DNA of 56,509 nt from Lacticaseibacillus zeae DSM 20178 = KCTC 3804 (GTDB taxonomy: Bacteria; Bacillota; Bacilli; Lactobacillales; Lactobacillaceae). A program made the translations under genes and the position numbers. Shown piece by piece: positions 27,344 to 35,221 of the stretch. The notes beneath the pieces were generated by a model that did not search any database, was not told the origin of the DNA, and saw only the letters and a list, made by a program, of their open reading frames with translations. Numbering within the stretch: the first letter of the stretch is position 1; each line of letters opens with the position of its first letter. The stretch lies in contig NZ_BACQ01000049.1 of NCBI RefSeq assembly GCF_000260435.1, forward strand, positions 1 to 56,509. Reading direction: 5' to 3'.

Positions 27344-28537
27344 TTAAAGACGACGGCCAAATTCAGGTGCAAAGTAAGCCATGCTTTGAACAGTGACATT
27401 CTGACCCGGTGCCGGTGCGTGGATGTACTGGCCATTGCCGATGTAAATGCCAACGTGATAGGCACTGCCAACGCCGCCCCAGAAGACTAAGTCGCCGGCC
27501 TGAAGATCAGAAACCGCCACGTAAGAACCAAGCGTGCTTTGAGCTTGCGAAGTCCGTGGCAAGTTAACACCGGCTTCTTTAGCTGCGTAGTAAATCAGAC
27601 CTGAGCAGTCAAAGCCTGAAGGTGAAGTGCCACCATAAACATATGGCACACCGATGTACTTAGCAGCGTTACTTGCGATGCCGCCGCCGGAAACGGAAAC
27701 CTTGCTGCTGCCAGCTGAAGCGGGTGCCGTTGAGGAGGTCACGCTCGTGCTGGAAGCATTGTTACTTGCAGAAACAGTGCTGGTGCTTGATGCCGTCGAC
27801 GTAGAAGTGGTGCTTGCTGCGTCACTAACGGCCTTTTGTGCAGCTGCGGTCTTGGCAGCTTCTTCAGCAGCCAATTCAGCTAACTTGTCTTTGTTGGCAT
27901 CAATCAGTTTTTGTGCTTCGGCAGCGGCTTCGTCAGCATCTGCCTTCAAGCTATCAATCTTGGCCTTATCGCTTTCAAGTTGGGCCTTGGTTGCGACCAA
28001 GCTCTTTTGCTTGGCTTCCTGGTTAGCCTTCAGATCCTTGACTTTCGCCTCGGAATCTTTAACCGCCTGCAGGGCTTCAGTGCTAGCCTGACTCAACTTG
28101 CTAACAGTAAATGAGCGACCTACCAAGTCGGTCAAACTACTTGAATTCAAAATGAAATCAAAATAGACATTGCCGGTAACCGAATTGCCGACCCGTTTTT
28201 GCAAAGAAATCAATTGATCTTTCAAATTATTCTTGCGTTGGCTGGCTTCTTGATTGGCTTTTGTCAGCTGACCGTCAAGATCAGTGATTTTAGCTTGGGT
28301 ATCTTTAATCTCAGCCTCGGCCTTTTGAATCGCCAAAACTTTGTTGGAAACGTCATTGCTCAGCTTCGCGCTTTTATCGTTGGCTGCCTGAAGCTGTTTC
28401 ATCAAATCATCGTTCTTCGCTTGCAAACTTGATTTGTCGTCTGCCGCGCGAACGGTTGTTGCTGCTACACCCGAAACCCCAACACCAGCTAATGTTGCAA
28501 CGGTGATAGCGCCCGTAACTAATTGCCGTAATCTCAT
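27344..28537 (-). CDS. Secreted NlpC/P60 peptidoglycan hydrolase with coiled coil
   Basis: Exported D,L-endopeptidase-like protein of 397 residues. After a signal peptide (hydrophobic ITVATLAGVGVSGVAA, cleavage near VRAADD), residues 35-230 form a long coiled coil of Lys/Ala/Glu/Gln heptads, as in PcsB-like proteins. A Ser/Thr/Ala linker follows, then an NlpC/P60 domain from about 288 to the end. Catalytic Cys 311 (FDCSGL), His 361 (YHVGIY) and a third polar residue, His 373, are in place. The start is ATG 28537 with CAGGAG upstream; an ATG at residue -8 is also open. A WalR-type box lies 57 bases upstream. It probably trims septal or lateral wall and may matter for cell separation. Confidence 0.93.
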   Translation of the reverse strand: MRLRQLVTGAITVATLAGVGVSGVAATTVRAADDKSSLQAKNDDLMKQLQAANDKSAKLSNDVSNKVLAIQKAEAEIKDTQAKITDLDGQLTKANQEASQRKNNLKDQLISLQKRVGNSVTGNVYFDFILNSSSLTDLVGRSFTVSKLSQASTEALQAVKDSEAKVKDLKANQEAKQKSLVATKAQLESDKAKIDSLKADADEAAAEAQKLIDANKDKLAELAAEEAAKTAAAQKAVSDAASTTSTSTASSTSTVSASNNASSTSVTSSTAPASAGSSKVSVSGGGIASNAAKYIGVPYVYGGTSPSGFDCSGLIYYAAKEAGVNLPRTSQAQSTLGSYVAVSDLQAGDLVFWGGVGSAYHVGIYIGNGQYIHAPAPGQNVTVQSMAYFAPEFGRRL

Positions 28538-28593
28538 CTTTATCGCCACTCCTGCTTTCATTTTGTTCACAATTGTCACATTAACACTGAACT

Positions 28594-28610
28594 ATTACAG
28601 GCTTGTTACA
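28594..28610 (-). promoter_or_regulatory. WalR/YycF-type operator before the NlpC/P60 gene
   Basis: On the minus strand TGTAAC, five bases, TGTAAT: an exact match to the WalR direct repeat TGTWAH-N5-TGTWAH. WalR is known to drive wall hydrolase genes in Gram-positives. The rest of 28538-28834 holds this site, an AT-rich promoter area and the tyrS terminator. Confidence 0.65.
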
Positions 28611-28711
28611 AGGCCGTTACCATCAGAATACTTTCGCAATTAAATCAACATTATTTTATGATCATATTGATAATTAGTTTACGTCCTAGTTATATTTTCG
28701 CGTTCGCATGC

Positions 28712-28745
28712 AAAAAAACAGGGACAAAGCGCGGCTTCATCCCTG
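28712..28745. terminator. Intrinsic terminator after tyrS
   Basis: Twelve-base arms (28719-28730, 28734-28745) with one unpaired position; TTTTTTT follows on the minus strand, and a shorter T run on the plus. Confidence 0.85.
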
Positions 28746-28834
28746 ACTTTTTGCAATACCTGTCATTTAATTTTTACTGGTTGGCTTTCGGTTGGTAACG
28801 TTTACCTAGTTGATCAAACTGCTACCGACATCGT

Positions 28835-30106
28835 TTACTTGATCTTAACCAGGAAGTACCGCTTTTTCCCACGTCGAACAATGACGTACTGGCCGTCAAA
28901 ATGGGTGCTTGGATCAACTTCAAAATCCAGCTCGCGTTGGCGGGTCCCATTAATTGTGATCGCACCATTTTGAATGTCCTCACGCGCCTGGCGCCGACTC
29001 GGTTCGATTTTAGTGGTATCTACCAGCCAAGTGACGATATTCTCTGCAGTTTTCGGCGCTTCCACCGTTGGAAACTGCTTGAATCCCTGCTTGATTTCTT
29101 CAGCGCTCAAGTCCGCGACATCGCCGGAGAAAAGTGCGGCACTGATGCTTTCGGCCTGATCCACTGCTTTTTGGCCGTGAACAAACTTCGTGACAGAACG
29201 GGCCAATTCCCGCTGTGCTTCGCGTTTTTCCGGATGCGTTTTAGTCGCTTCAACCAATTCCGCAATCGCATCCCGTGACAGGAACGTGAAGAACTTGAGG
29301 AACTTTTCAACATCGGCGTCATCCTGGTTGAACCAGAATTGATAGAACTCATACGGCGAGGTCTTTTCCGGATCAAGCCAAACCGCCCCGCCTGCGGATT
29401 TACCAAACTTAGTGCCATCCGCCTTGAGCATCAGTGGATTCGTGAGGCCGTAAGCACGGGCATCCGGGCCTTCAATTCGATGAATCAGGTCAATCCCGGC
29501 TGTGATGTTGCCCCACTGATCGGCACCGCCAATTTGCAGCTGAACGTCTTCGTGTTTGAACAGATGCAGAAAATCAACCGACTGCAGAATCTGATAGGTG
29601 AACTCAGTGTATGAAATCCCGGTTTCCAGACGACTGGCAACAACCTCTTTATTCAACATGCTATTGACGGAAAATAGCTTCCCGTAATCCCGCAAAAAGT
29701 CCAGCATCGAGATTTTCGATAACCAATCATAATTATCAACGATACGGAAATCTTTCGTGCCAAACAGATTCTCCATTTGGGCCGTTAATTTCTTTTTGTT
29801 GGCGGCGATGGTATCCATCGTCTGCAAAACCCGCTCGGAATTACGCCCGGACGGATCACCAATCGAGCCGGTACCGCCACCGATGACGATTACTGGACGG
29901 TGACCCATCAGCTGAAAACGCTTGAGAATCATAAACGGGATCAAATGGCCGACATGCAAAGAATCGCCAGTCGGATCCGTCCCGCAATAAACACTGACCG
30001 CTTTCTCTTGGGTCAGCTTGCGCAAGCCATCTTCATCGGTCAGCTGATTTAACGCCCCGCGCCATTTTAATTCGTCTAGAATCTTGCCTCGTTGTGTTTC
30101 TGTCAT
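28835..30106 (-). CDS. tyrS: Tyrosyl-tRNA synthetase
   Basis: Class I aminoacyl-tRNA synthetase of 423 residues that charges tRNA-Tyr. Motifs: CGTDPTGDSLHVGHLIPF (HIGH variant HVGH), the tyrosine pocket GGADQWGNITAG, KFGKS (KMSKS variant), and a C-terminal S4-like RNA-binding domain (DIQNGAITINGTR). A TTG precedes the ATG; I use ATG 30106, with AGGAGG ten bases upstream. Expression is set by the T-box upstream, so it should rise when uncharged tRNA-Tyr accumulates. A 33-bp palindromic repeat lies between the T-box terminator and the start codon. Confidence 0.97.
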   Translation of the reverse strand: MTETQRGKILDELKWRGALNQLTDEDGLRKLTQEKAVSVYCGTDPTGDSLHVGHLIPFMILKRFQLMGHRPVIVIGGGTGSIGDPSGRNSERVLQTMDTIAANKKKLTAQMENLFGTKDFRIVDNYDWLSKISMLDFLRDYGKLFSVNSMLNKEVVASRLETGISYTEFTYQILQSVDFLHLFKHEDVQLQIGGADQWGNITAGIDLIHRIEGPDARAYGLTNPLMLKADGTKFGKSAGGAVWLDPEKTSPYEFYQFWFNQDDADVEKFLKFFTFLSRDAIAELVEATKTHPEKREAQRELARSVTKFVHGQKAVDQAESISAALFSGDVADLSAEEIKQGFKQFPTVEAPKTAENIVTWLVDTTKIEPSRRQAREDIQNGAITINGTRQRELDFEVDPSTHFDGQYVIVRRGKKRYFLVKIK

Positions 30107-30165
30107 CAATCGATTTCCTCCTATTTGTCATGTGCGCGAGCCGCAATGTTCACGCTTCTTCAGAA

Positions 30166-30198
30166 CGCGTTCGCTGGCGCAGAAGCCGGCTTACGCTC
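30166..30198. repeat. Short palindromic repeat (REP-like), tyrS leader copy
   Basis: A 33-base imperfect palindrome starting CGCGTTCGCTGGCGCAG and ending GCCGGCTTACGCTC. It matches the 45467-45500 unit in outline and the outer arms of the longer elements at 43957-44072 and 54191-54305. It lies just past the T-box terminator, so it is transcribed only upon antitermination. Confidence 0.65.
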
Positions 30199-30204
30199 AA
30201 AAAA

Positions 30205-30430
30205 AATCGTCCCTGATCTTATCAATAAGATCAGGGACGATTTTCACCGCGGTACCACCCAAATTATGCTATGCATCACTCTCATGGATATCGGCATGAC
30301 CCGCGGCCAGTGTTTTTTGAGTTGTAATTCATGCTGTTAAGCGCAACGGTTCGCAGCAACCACCGTTTTTCTGAAGACTACCTAACACCACTACTGCGGC
30401 TCAACTGGTAAATGATACTTCAAATCTTAT
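30205..30430 (-). promoter_or_regulatory. Tyrosine T-box riboswitch and promoter of tyrS
   Basis: Minus-strand leader. The T-box core GGGTGGTACCGCGG is at 30247-30260 and binds the uncharged tRNA end. A long perfect terminator stem (30205-30244) with TTTTTTTT follows. A stem I is suggested by TTGAG pairing CTCAA near 30320, with the codon UAC at 30324-30326 beside it, which is Tyr and matches the downstream gene. An extended -10 (TGA TAAGAT, 30424-30429) with TTGACG further upstream (30453-30458, spacing long) probably starts the transcript. The interval 30107-30488 contains nothing else apart from the REP-like unit. Confidence 0.9.
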
Positions 30431-30488
30431 CACATGCTCAGGATTTGTACAGCGTCAATATTTTTAAAGTTATTTGCCAACTGACCAG

Positions 30489-31433
30489 CTAATTCCGCGG
30501 ATCTTGCGGCGCATCATTCGGCGGCAAGTCGGCCGGATACGTTTTGACATCGGCATCGAGAATATCATACTTATCCATTAGTTTGCGCTCGACCTGCTCG
30601 CCTAACTCATAAGAATCGGCGACGGTCATCTTGGGATCAACCCGAATGCCAATCGTGAGCAAAACTGCGTCGCCAGCGTACCGGGCCTCGATGCTTTGAA
30701 CGCCGAGGACGCCGGGCACTTGGGTGATGGTTTGCCGATACGCCGCAATTTTCTTGGTATCAAAGCCATCTGTCAGTTCAAAAATGGCATCCCGCAAGAT
30801 GGTCCAAGCTGCATACAAAATCAAAATCCCGACAGCAAGCGCAGCCCCGCCATCAAGCCACAGCCAACCGGCTTTGGCGCCTAAAATGGCAAGCAGAGTC
30901 CCCGTGCTGGTTGCGGCGTCTGAAAAGCTATCCTTAGACGCCGTTCGCAAAACACTACTATTCAGCTGTTTGGCGCGAATATGATTCATTAGCGAGATGG
31001 CGCCCATAGCTATTCCTGCCGCCAGACTCACATAAACCGCCAGTATGCCCGGAACTTGGACTTTGCCCTGGGCCCAAGCCTGCAAGCCGTGGTAACCATC
31101 CAAGACAACATCCGCGCCAACCACCAGCATAATCAAGCCGGAGAACAAGGTCGCAATTGTTTGAAACCGCCAGTGGCCAAAACGGTGCTCGCTGTCCGGT
31201 CGCTGTTGGGAAATTTGTAAGCCCCAAAGCAAGATAAGTGCCGACGCCACCCCGGTCAGGTTATTCAACCCATCCGCGGCTAAAGCCCGAGAATGAGCTA
31301 ACTGGGCAATCCACAATTCAGCCACCGTCAAACCGCCGTAAACAAATAAATTTAACACAGCGGCATGCTGGGCGCTTTTAAGCCGCGCAAATCGGCGCTG
31401 TTCATCTTTTAAAATATTGCGGCCAGCATCCAT
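30489..31433 (-). CDS. Cation diffusion facilitator (CDF) family transporter
   Basis: Membrane protein of 314 residues with six predicted helices and a C-terminal cytosolic domain. It exports divalent cations in exchange for protons. Visible: ALAADGLNNLTGVAS in the second helix, RPDSEHRFGHWRF, and SKDSFSDAATS in the fifth. In manganese-type relatives I recall the second-helix motif as DGLNNxTD; here the final acidic residue is Gly. FieF-type enzymes use D and D at these places. The second site DSFSD keeps two Asp. Metal specificity is thus uncertain. ATG 31433, upstream ribosome site GGGGGAT-like is modest. A cre-like site lies 90 bases upstream. Confidence 0.85.
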   Translation of the reverse strand: MDAGRNILKDEQRRFARLKSAQHAAVLNLFVYGGLTVAELWIAQLAHSRALAADGLNNLTGVASALILLWGLQISQQRPDSEHRFGHWRFQTIATLFSGLIMLVVGADVVLDGYHGLQAWAQGKVQVPGILAVYVSLAAGIAMGAISLMNHIRAKQLNSSVLRTASKDSFSDAATSTGTLLAILGAKAGWLWLDGGAALAVGILILYAAWTILRDAIFELTDGFDTKKIAAYRQTITQVPGVLGVQSIEARYAGDAVLLTIGIRVDPKMTVADSYELGEQVERKLMDKYDILDADVKTYPADLPPNDAPQDPRN

Positions 31434-31522
31434 GCTAATCCCCCTTGTTGAATAGACTATTTAATAACTATTATAAAGCAACAATGTGGCCGTACCACCG
31501 TAAAATATTCGTTTTAAATGAC

Positions 31523-31534
31523 GCAAGCGCTTTC
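31523..31534 (-). promoter_or_regulatory. cre-like site upstream of the CDF gene
   Basis: The sequence GCAAGCGCTTTC carries the AAGCGCTT core of CcpA sites, in a 14-base window with about two departures from consensus. Palindromic cores of this kind also occur by chance. Confidence 0.35.
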
Positions 31535-31579
31535 TTACAAAACTTTTACATTCATCACGCCAAATCACGGATCAGCCTC

Positions 31580-31936
31580 TCAGCTATCCTGTGATTCACC
31601 TGTCTCATATTCTTCCGTCTGCCGCCTTAACGCACTGGCCAGACGTTCCAACCGCGCAATGGTGTCGTCGAGCGTTAAGTAATAGTAAATCATATTCCCT
31701 TCATGCCGGGATGCGACCATACCGATGTCCTTCAGCCGTTTCAAATGATGCGACGTTGCCGGTTGCGACAATCCAATCGCATCGGCCAGATCGCTGACCT
31801 TAACGCCGGAGTTATTCTTAGCAGCACCAAGCATCATAATGAGCCTTTGGCGATTCGTATTTGACAATGCGTTGAGATGACCGATGTCTTGCTTGAATTC
31901 TTTTAGCGCTTCCTGTTGTGCCGAGCTGTACGCCAT
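31580..31936 (-). CDS. ArsR-family transcriptional regulator
   Basis: Winged-helix repressor of 118 residues. The helix-turn-helix reads KVSDLADAIGLSQPATSHHL, with the wing HEGNMIYYYLTLDD. No Cys is present, so the classical CxC metal site of ArsR/CadC is missing; the signal may be non-metal or use other ligands. AAGGAGA lies five bases before the ATG at 31936. It is divergent from apbE, separated by 150 bases, and may control that gene, the CDF gene downstream, or both. Confidence 0.88.
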   Translation of the reverse strand: MAYSSAQQEALKEFKQDIGHLNALSNTNRQRLIMMLGAAKNNSGVKVSDLADAIGLSQPATSHHLKRLKDIGMVASRHEGNMIYYYLTLDDTIARLERLASALRRQTEEYETGESQDS

Positions 31937-32021
31937 AACTTTCTCCTTCTAGTGACTTCTACTGCGAACCCCAGATGAATCCGTTACCATTCACTTCGAA
32001 TATTACCTGAAATCGTAACGA

Positions 32022-32050
32022 TTGCAACAAATATGCAAACCGTTCATACT
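32022..32050 (+). promoter_or_regulatory. Promoter of apbE
   Basis: TTGCAA, 17-base spacer, CATACT, 37 bases before the ATG; GGAGG sits at about 32076-32080. Any ArsR operator would be expected here, but no clear palindrome was found. Confidence 0.6.
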
Positions 32051-32086
32051 GTAATCAAGAACTAACAACGACTTTGGAGGTGCACT

Positions 32087-33016
32087 ATGACAACGACCAC
32101 AACCTTTCACGGCCTAGGGGCGGATAACACGCTGACCATTTACACAGACGGCGCCAATGAACTTCTGAATCAAAGCGTCAGCATGATTCGCGCTTATGCC
32201 CATTTACTGTCGCTTTATGACGAAGAATCGCTGCTCGTCATGATCAACAATCAGGCCGGTAAAACGCCGGTTCACATCCCTGTCCGTCCGGTCTTCAATC
32301 TCATTGCCCAAGCGATTGCCTGGAGTAAGCGCGGACTTGGTTATAATGCTTTAATCGGGCCAATCGTTAAGCTGTGGCGGATCGGTTTTGCTGATGCTCG
32401 CATTCCATCGGCCAGCGAAGTCAGCGCTGCTTTAGCGTTAACCGATCCGAATCTGGTTGAACTGGATTCGGAAAATCAAACCGTTTTTCTACCCCAAAAA
32501 GGCATGGCGCTTGATCTGGGTGGCATTGCCAAAGGGTTTATTGTGGATCAGGTTTACGACTTATGGGACAAGACCGGCGTCGAAGGTGGTCTGATTGACT
32601 TAGGGGGCAACCAACGACTGGTCGGCAAGGCAGCCAGCGGGATTCCGCTATGGCAGTGGCCCATCGCCGATCCGCGCTACCCCGAAAAGCGCAGCATCGC
32701 GACCCTGACAACCGAACCAAAAGCAGTGGTCACGACCGGCATTTTTGAACGCCAATCCAAAATTGCCGGCAAGGAGTATCACCACTTAATTGACCCTAAC
32801 ACAGGCTATCCAGTTGAATCCAACATGGCCAGCATCACCGTGATCGCTGATAATGGCCTCCTTGGCGATGTGTTGTCTTCCATCGGCTTCTATGCCGGCA
32901 TTCCGGCTGGATACGACGCCATCGAGGCAGAAGGTCAGGAAGCCATTTTCGTCACCAAGGAAACCCGCGTTTATCAGACCAGCGGACTACGCGAGACCCT
33001 AGCTATCACGGTATAG
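32087..33016 (+). CDS. apbE: FAD:protein FMN transferase ApbE
   Basis: Enzyme of 309 residues that moves FMN from FAD to a Thr in target flavoproteins. Motifs: YNALIGPIVKLWRIG, GMALDLGGIAKGFIVDQV, GGLIDLGGNQRL, and YHHLIDPNTGYPVES, all diagnostic of ApbE. No signal peptide or lipobox is seen, so the protein acts in the cytosol or a short anchor is missing. Lactic acid bacteria use this modification on extracellular electron-transfer or fumarate/urocanate reductase-like proteins; none is present in the window. It is divergent from an ArsR gene. Confidence 0.93.
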   Translation: MTTTTTFHGLGADNTLTIYTDGANELLNQSVSMIRAYAHLLSLYDEESLLVMINNQAGKTPVHIPVRPVFNLIAQAIAWSKRGLGYNALIGPIVKLWRIGFADARIPSASEVSAALALTDPNLVELDSENQTVFLPQKGMALDLGGIAKGFIVDQVYDLWDKTGVEGGLIDLGGNQRLVGKAASGIPLWQWPIADPRYPEKRSIATLTTEPKAVVTTGIFERQSKIAGKEYHHLIDPNTGYPVESNMASITVIADNGLLGDVLSSIGFYAGIPAGYDAIEAEGQEAIFVTKETRVYQTSGLRETLAITV

Positions 33017-33038
33017 CGGGCTGATATAACAGAACACA

Positions 33039-33080
33039 AAAACAGCAACCAACTGCCAAAAAGGCTGGGTTGCTGTTTTT
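33039..33080 (+). terminator. Intrinsic terminator after apbE
   Basis: Twelve-bp perfect stem arms (33039-33050, 33068-33079) followed by a run of T on the plus strand. Confidence 0.85.
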
Positions 33081-33118
33081 TTACTGCCTGTATCGGTTAT
33101 CAAAAACCAAACTTGCAC

Positions 33119-34897
33119 CTAAAGTTCCTGCCAAATCACACTGCACGGCGGCACCATGGTTCCCACCGGTAACAACGAGCGCAGATTTGCCGGAACTAGC
33201 TTGGTATTGGCATCCTGCAACGCTTGCGGCGAACAGGTTGGATTGGCCAGCACCACCAGCGTCTGCTCCTCGTTTTGGCGGACAAAGCCGAAGCTGTCCT
33301 CAAAAGTAAACGGAAAGAATGCGGCATCTGCCGCCAATGCCGGTTGATCGATGCGGGTCTGAATCGCAATCTGATATAAATCCATAATCTCCTGATCTTC
33401 ATGCCCCCAAGGATAAAAGGCACGGTTATCCGGATCCTTACCACCGGTCAATCCGGCTTCGTCGCCGTAATATAGACACGGCACCCCTGGCAACCAATAG
33501 AAAAGCGAAACCAGTAATTTCAGCTTCTGGCGATCGCCATTCAAAACCGTTAAAATCCGCGGCGTATCGTGAGTGCCAATGTTATTAAAGTTAAAATCAA
33601 ACGCATTCGGCGGATAATTTTCTTTTAACGTCATCAACTGGCGGACAAAGCCGGCTGCATTGAGCTGGCCATTGACAAAATCAATCAGCATCGACCGCAA
33701 CGGGTAGTTCATCACGGCATTCAGCTCACCGCCTTCAAAATACTGGCGCCGCTTGCCATAAGCCTGTTTATTCGACGCATCTTCCCACACCTCGCCGATC
33801 AAAACGCGATCCGGAAACTGATCAAGTGTGCTCCGAATCTGCCGAATAAAGCCATCGGTCAGTTCGTCCGCAACGTCTAGCCGCCAACCATCAACGCCCA
33901 TATCCGTCCAATAACTGATAACGGAATCCTTTTTGGCGGCAATAAAGTTATGAAAATCCTGATTGTCTTTATTAATCGCCGGCAGATCCTTCACGCCCCA
34001 CCAGCTGTTGTAATCGTCCGGAAACCGTTTAAACGAAAACCACGAGGCATACGGCGAATCCAGACTGTTGGCCGCCCCGACATCATTGTATTCATTCACC
34101 GCATTGAAATACCGACTATCCGCACCGACATGGTTAAAGACGCCATCGAGAATGACATGCATCCCCTGCCGATGCGCCGCCGCCAAAAACTGTTTAAAAT
34201 CATGCAACGTACCCAAGACTTCATCAATCGCGTAATAATCACCGGTGTCATAACGATGATTGCTACGCGCCTGAAAAATCGGACTGAGATACAACGCGTT
34301 GATCCCACGCGCGGCCAACAACGGCAACTTTTGCTGAATCCCGGCCAAATTGCCGCCATAAAAATCCCAGCGAAGAACTTCGCCGTTATTCCCGCGAATA
34401 TACATCGGCCGATCCGACTGGCGCCCATAGATAAATGAATTAGCCTTAGGAGCATTCACATGGCCATCTGCATTACCATTCTGAAACCGATCCACAAAAA
34501 TATGGTAAAAGCGGGCATTCTTGTACCAATCCGGCACGGGATCAAACGCATGCACCACCGTCAACTGATAGCTAACCACATCCGCATTGTCTGAATAAGT
34601 CTGTACCATGCCGCCATAACCACCATCAACCGCACCAAACCGCTGACGGCCTTCATCAGTTTGCAATTCAAAATGATAAAACCACAATCCCGAAGACGGC
34701 GGGGTAAAAGTAACCGTATAACCATTCGGACTCTGCGTCATCGGCAACGTCTGCGCCTGATCCCACTGACCATCCGCAGCAACCACCAACGACGCCTGCG
34801 TCACGGCACCGTCAGCCTTAGCCGAAAAATGCACCAGCGTCCCCTCCCGAACAGCCCCAAACGGCCGCCGATCGGTAAATGAATCGAATTGAAACAT
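33119..34897 (-). CDS. GH13 alpha-glucosidase/neopullulanase-type enzyme
   Basis: Intracellular (no signal peptide) GH13 enzyme of 592 residues. An N-terminal beta-sandwich (about residues 1-115) precedes the barrel, as in neopullulanase and maltogenic amylase. Catalytic residues: Asp in GVDGWRLDVADEL, Glu in LIGEVWED, and Asp in NIGTHDTPR; the HVGAD region supplies another subsite. It is the last gene of the glycogen operon, where such enzymes trim glycogen branch points and maltodextrins. A copy of the 178-bp repeat lies between this gene and glgP. The 592-residue length is normal for the subfamily. Confidence 0.92.
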   Translation of the reverse strand: MFQFDSFTDRRPFGAVREGTLVHFSAKADGAVTQASLVVAADGQWDQAQTLPMTQSPNGYTVTFTPPSSGLWFYHFELQTDEGRQRFGAVDGGYGGMVQTYSDNADVVSYQLTVVHAFDPVPDWYKNARFYHIFVDRFQNGNADGHVNAPKANSFIYGRQSDRPMYIRGNNGEVLRWDFYGGNLAGIQQKLPLLAARGINALYLSPIFQARSNHRYDTGDYYAIDEVLGTLHDFKQFLAAAHRQGMHVILDGVFNHVGADSRYFNAVNEYNDVGAANSLDSPYASWFSFKRFPDDYNSWWGVKDLPAINKDNQDFHNFIAAKKDSVISYWTDMGVDGWRLDVADELTDGFIRQIRSTLDQFPDRVLIGEVWEDASNKQAYGKRRQYFEGGELNAVMNYPLRSMLIDFVNGQLNAAGFVRQLMTLKENYPPNAFDFNFNNIGTHDTPRILTVLNGDRQKLKLLVSLFYWLPGVPCLYYGDEAGLTGGKDPDNRAFYPWGHEDQEIMDLYQIAIQTRIDQPALAADAAFFPFTFEDSFGFVRQNEEQTLVVLANPTCSPQALQDANTKLVPANLRSLLPVGTMVPPCSVIWQEL

Positions 34898-34989
34898 GTG
34901 AACCTCCCTGCTCTACAAAATGTGGCAATGCTGTGACATTAGCCTTAGTTGATGAAGTTAAACGCAACACCAACTCCAACTAACGCAGA

Positions 34990-35167
34990 GTGCCAAGGCG
35001 GAGCTATCGGAGGCCAGAGGGGGCTCAGTGGTGAAATTGTACTAGCTGGGTGATCTTCCCAGCGTAGTACAAGGCCGAGCTTTGAGACTCTGCGCTTTTT
35101 GCAGAGGCTCAAAGTCGTGCCCACCACGTTCCAGCCCCCTCTGGCCGGAGATAGCGGAGTTTGGCGC
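34990..35167. repeat. 178-bp structured repeat, copy A (glgP/amylase gap)
   Basis: A palindromic element with ends GTGCCAA/TTGGCGC, a perfect 14-bp outer stem GGCCAGAGGGGGCT (35012-35025 with 35133-35146), a GTGGTG/CACCAC continuation and two inner hairpins (TTGTACTA...TAGTACAA and CTTTGAG...CTCAAAG). It would fold into a three-way junction. The element is in the opposite orientation to copy B and has the same length. No target-site duplication was found. It fills most of the 324-base gap between glgP and the amylase gene, which holds no gene. Confidence 0.85.
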
Positions 35168-35221
35168 GGAGTAGCAGACATCACTGTCACACACCAAGCC
35201 AAGTTGCCACTGCGATACTAC

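Noticed and set aside
27654-28091. 145-codon rightward frame opposite the NlpC/P60 gene
   Set aside because: It is a shadow of the repetitive coiled-coil codons; hydrophobic only because of strand bias.
34990-35167. Small protein frames inside the 178-bp elements
   Set aside because: The frames differ between the two copies and paired changes fit structure, not codons.
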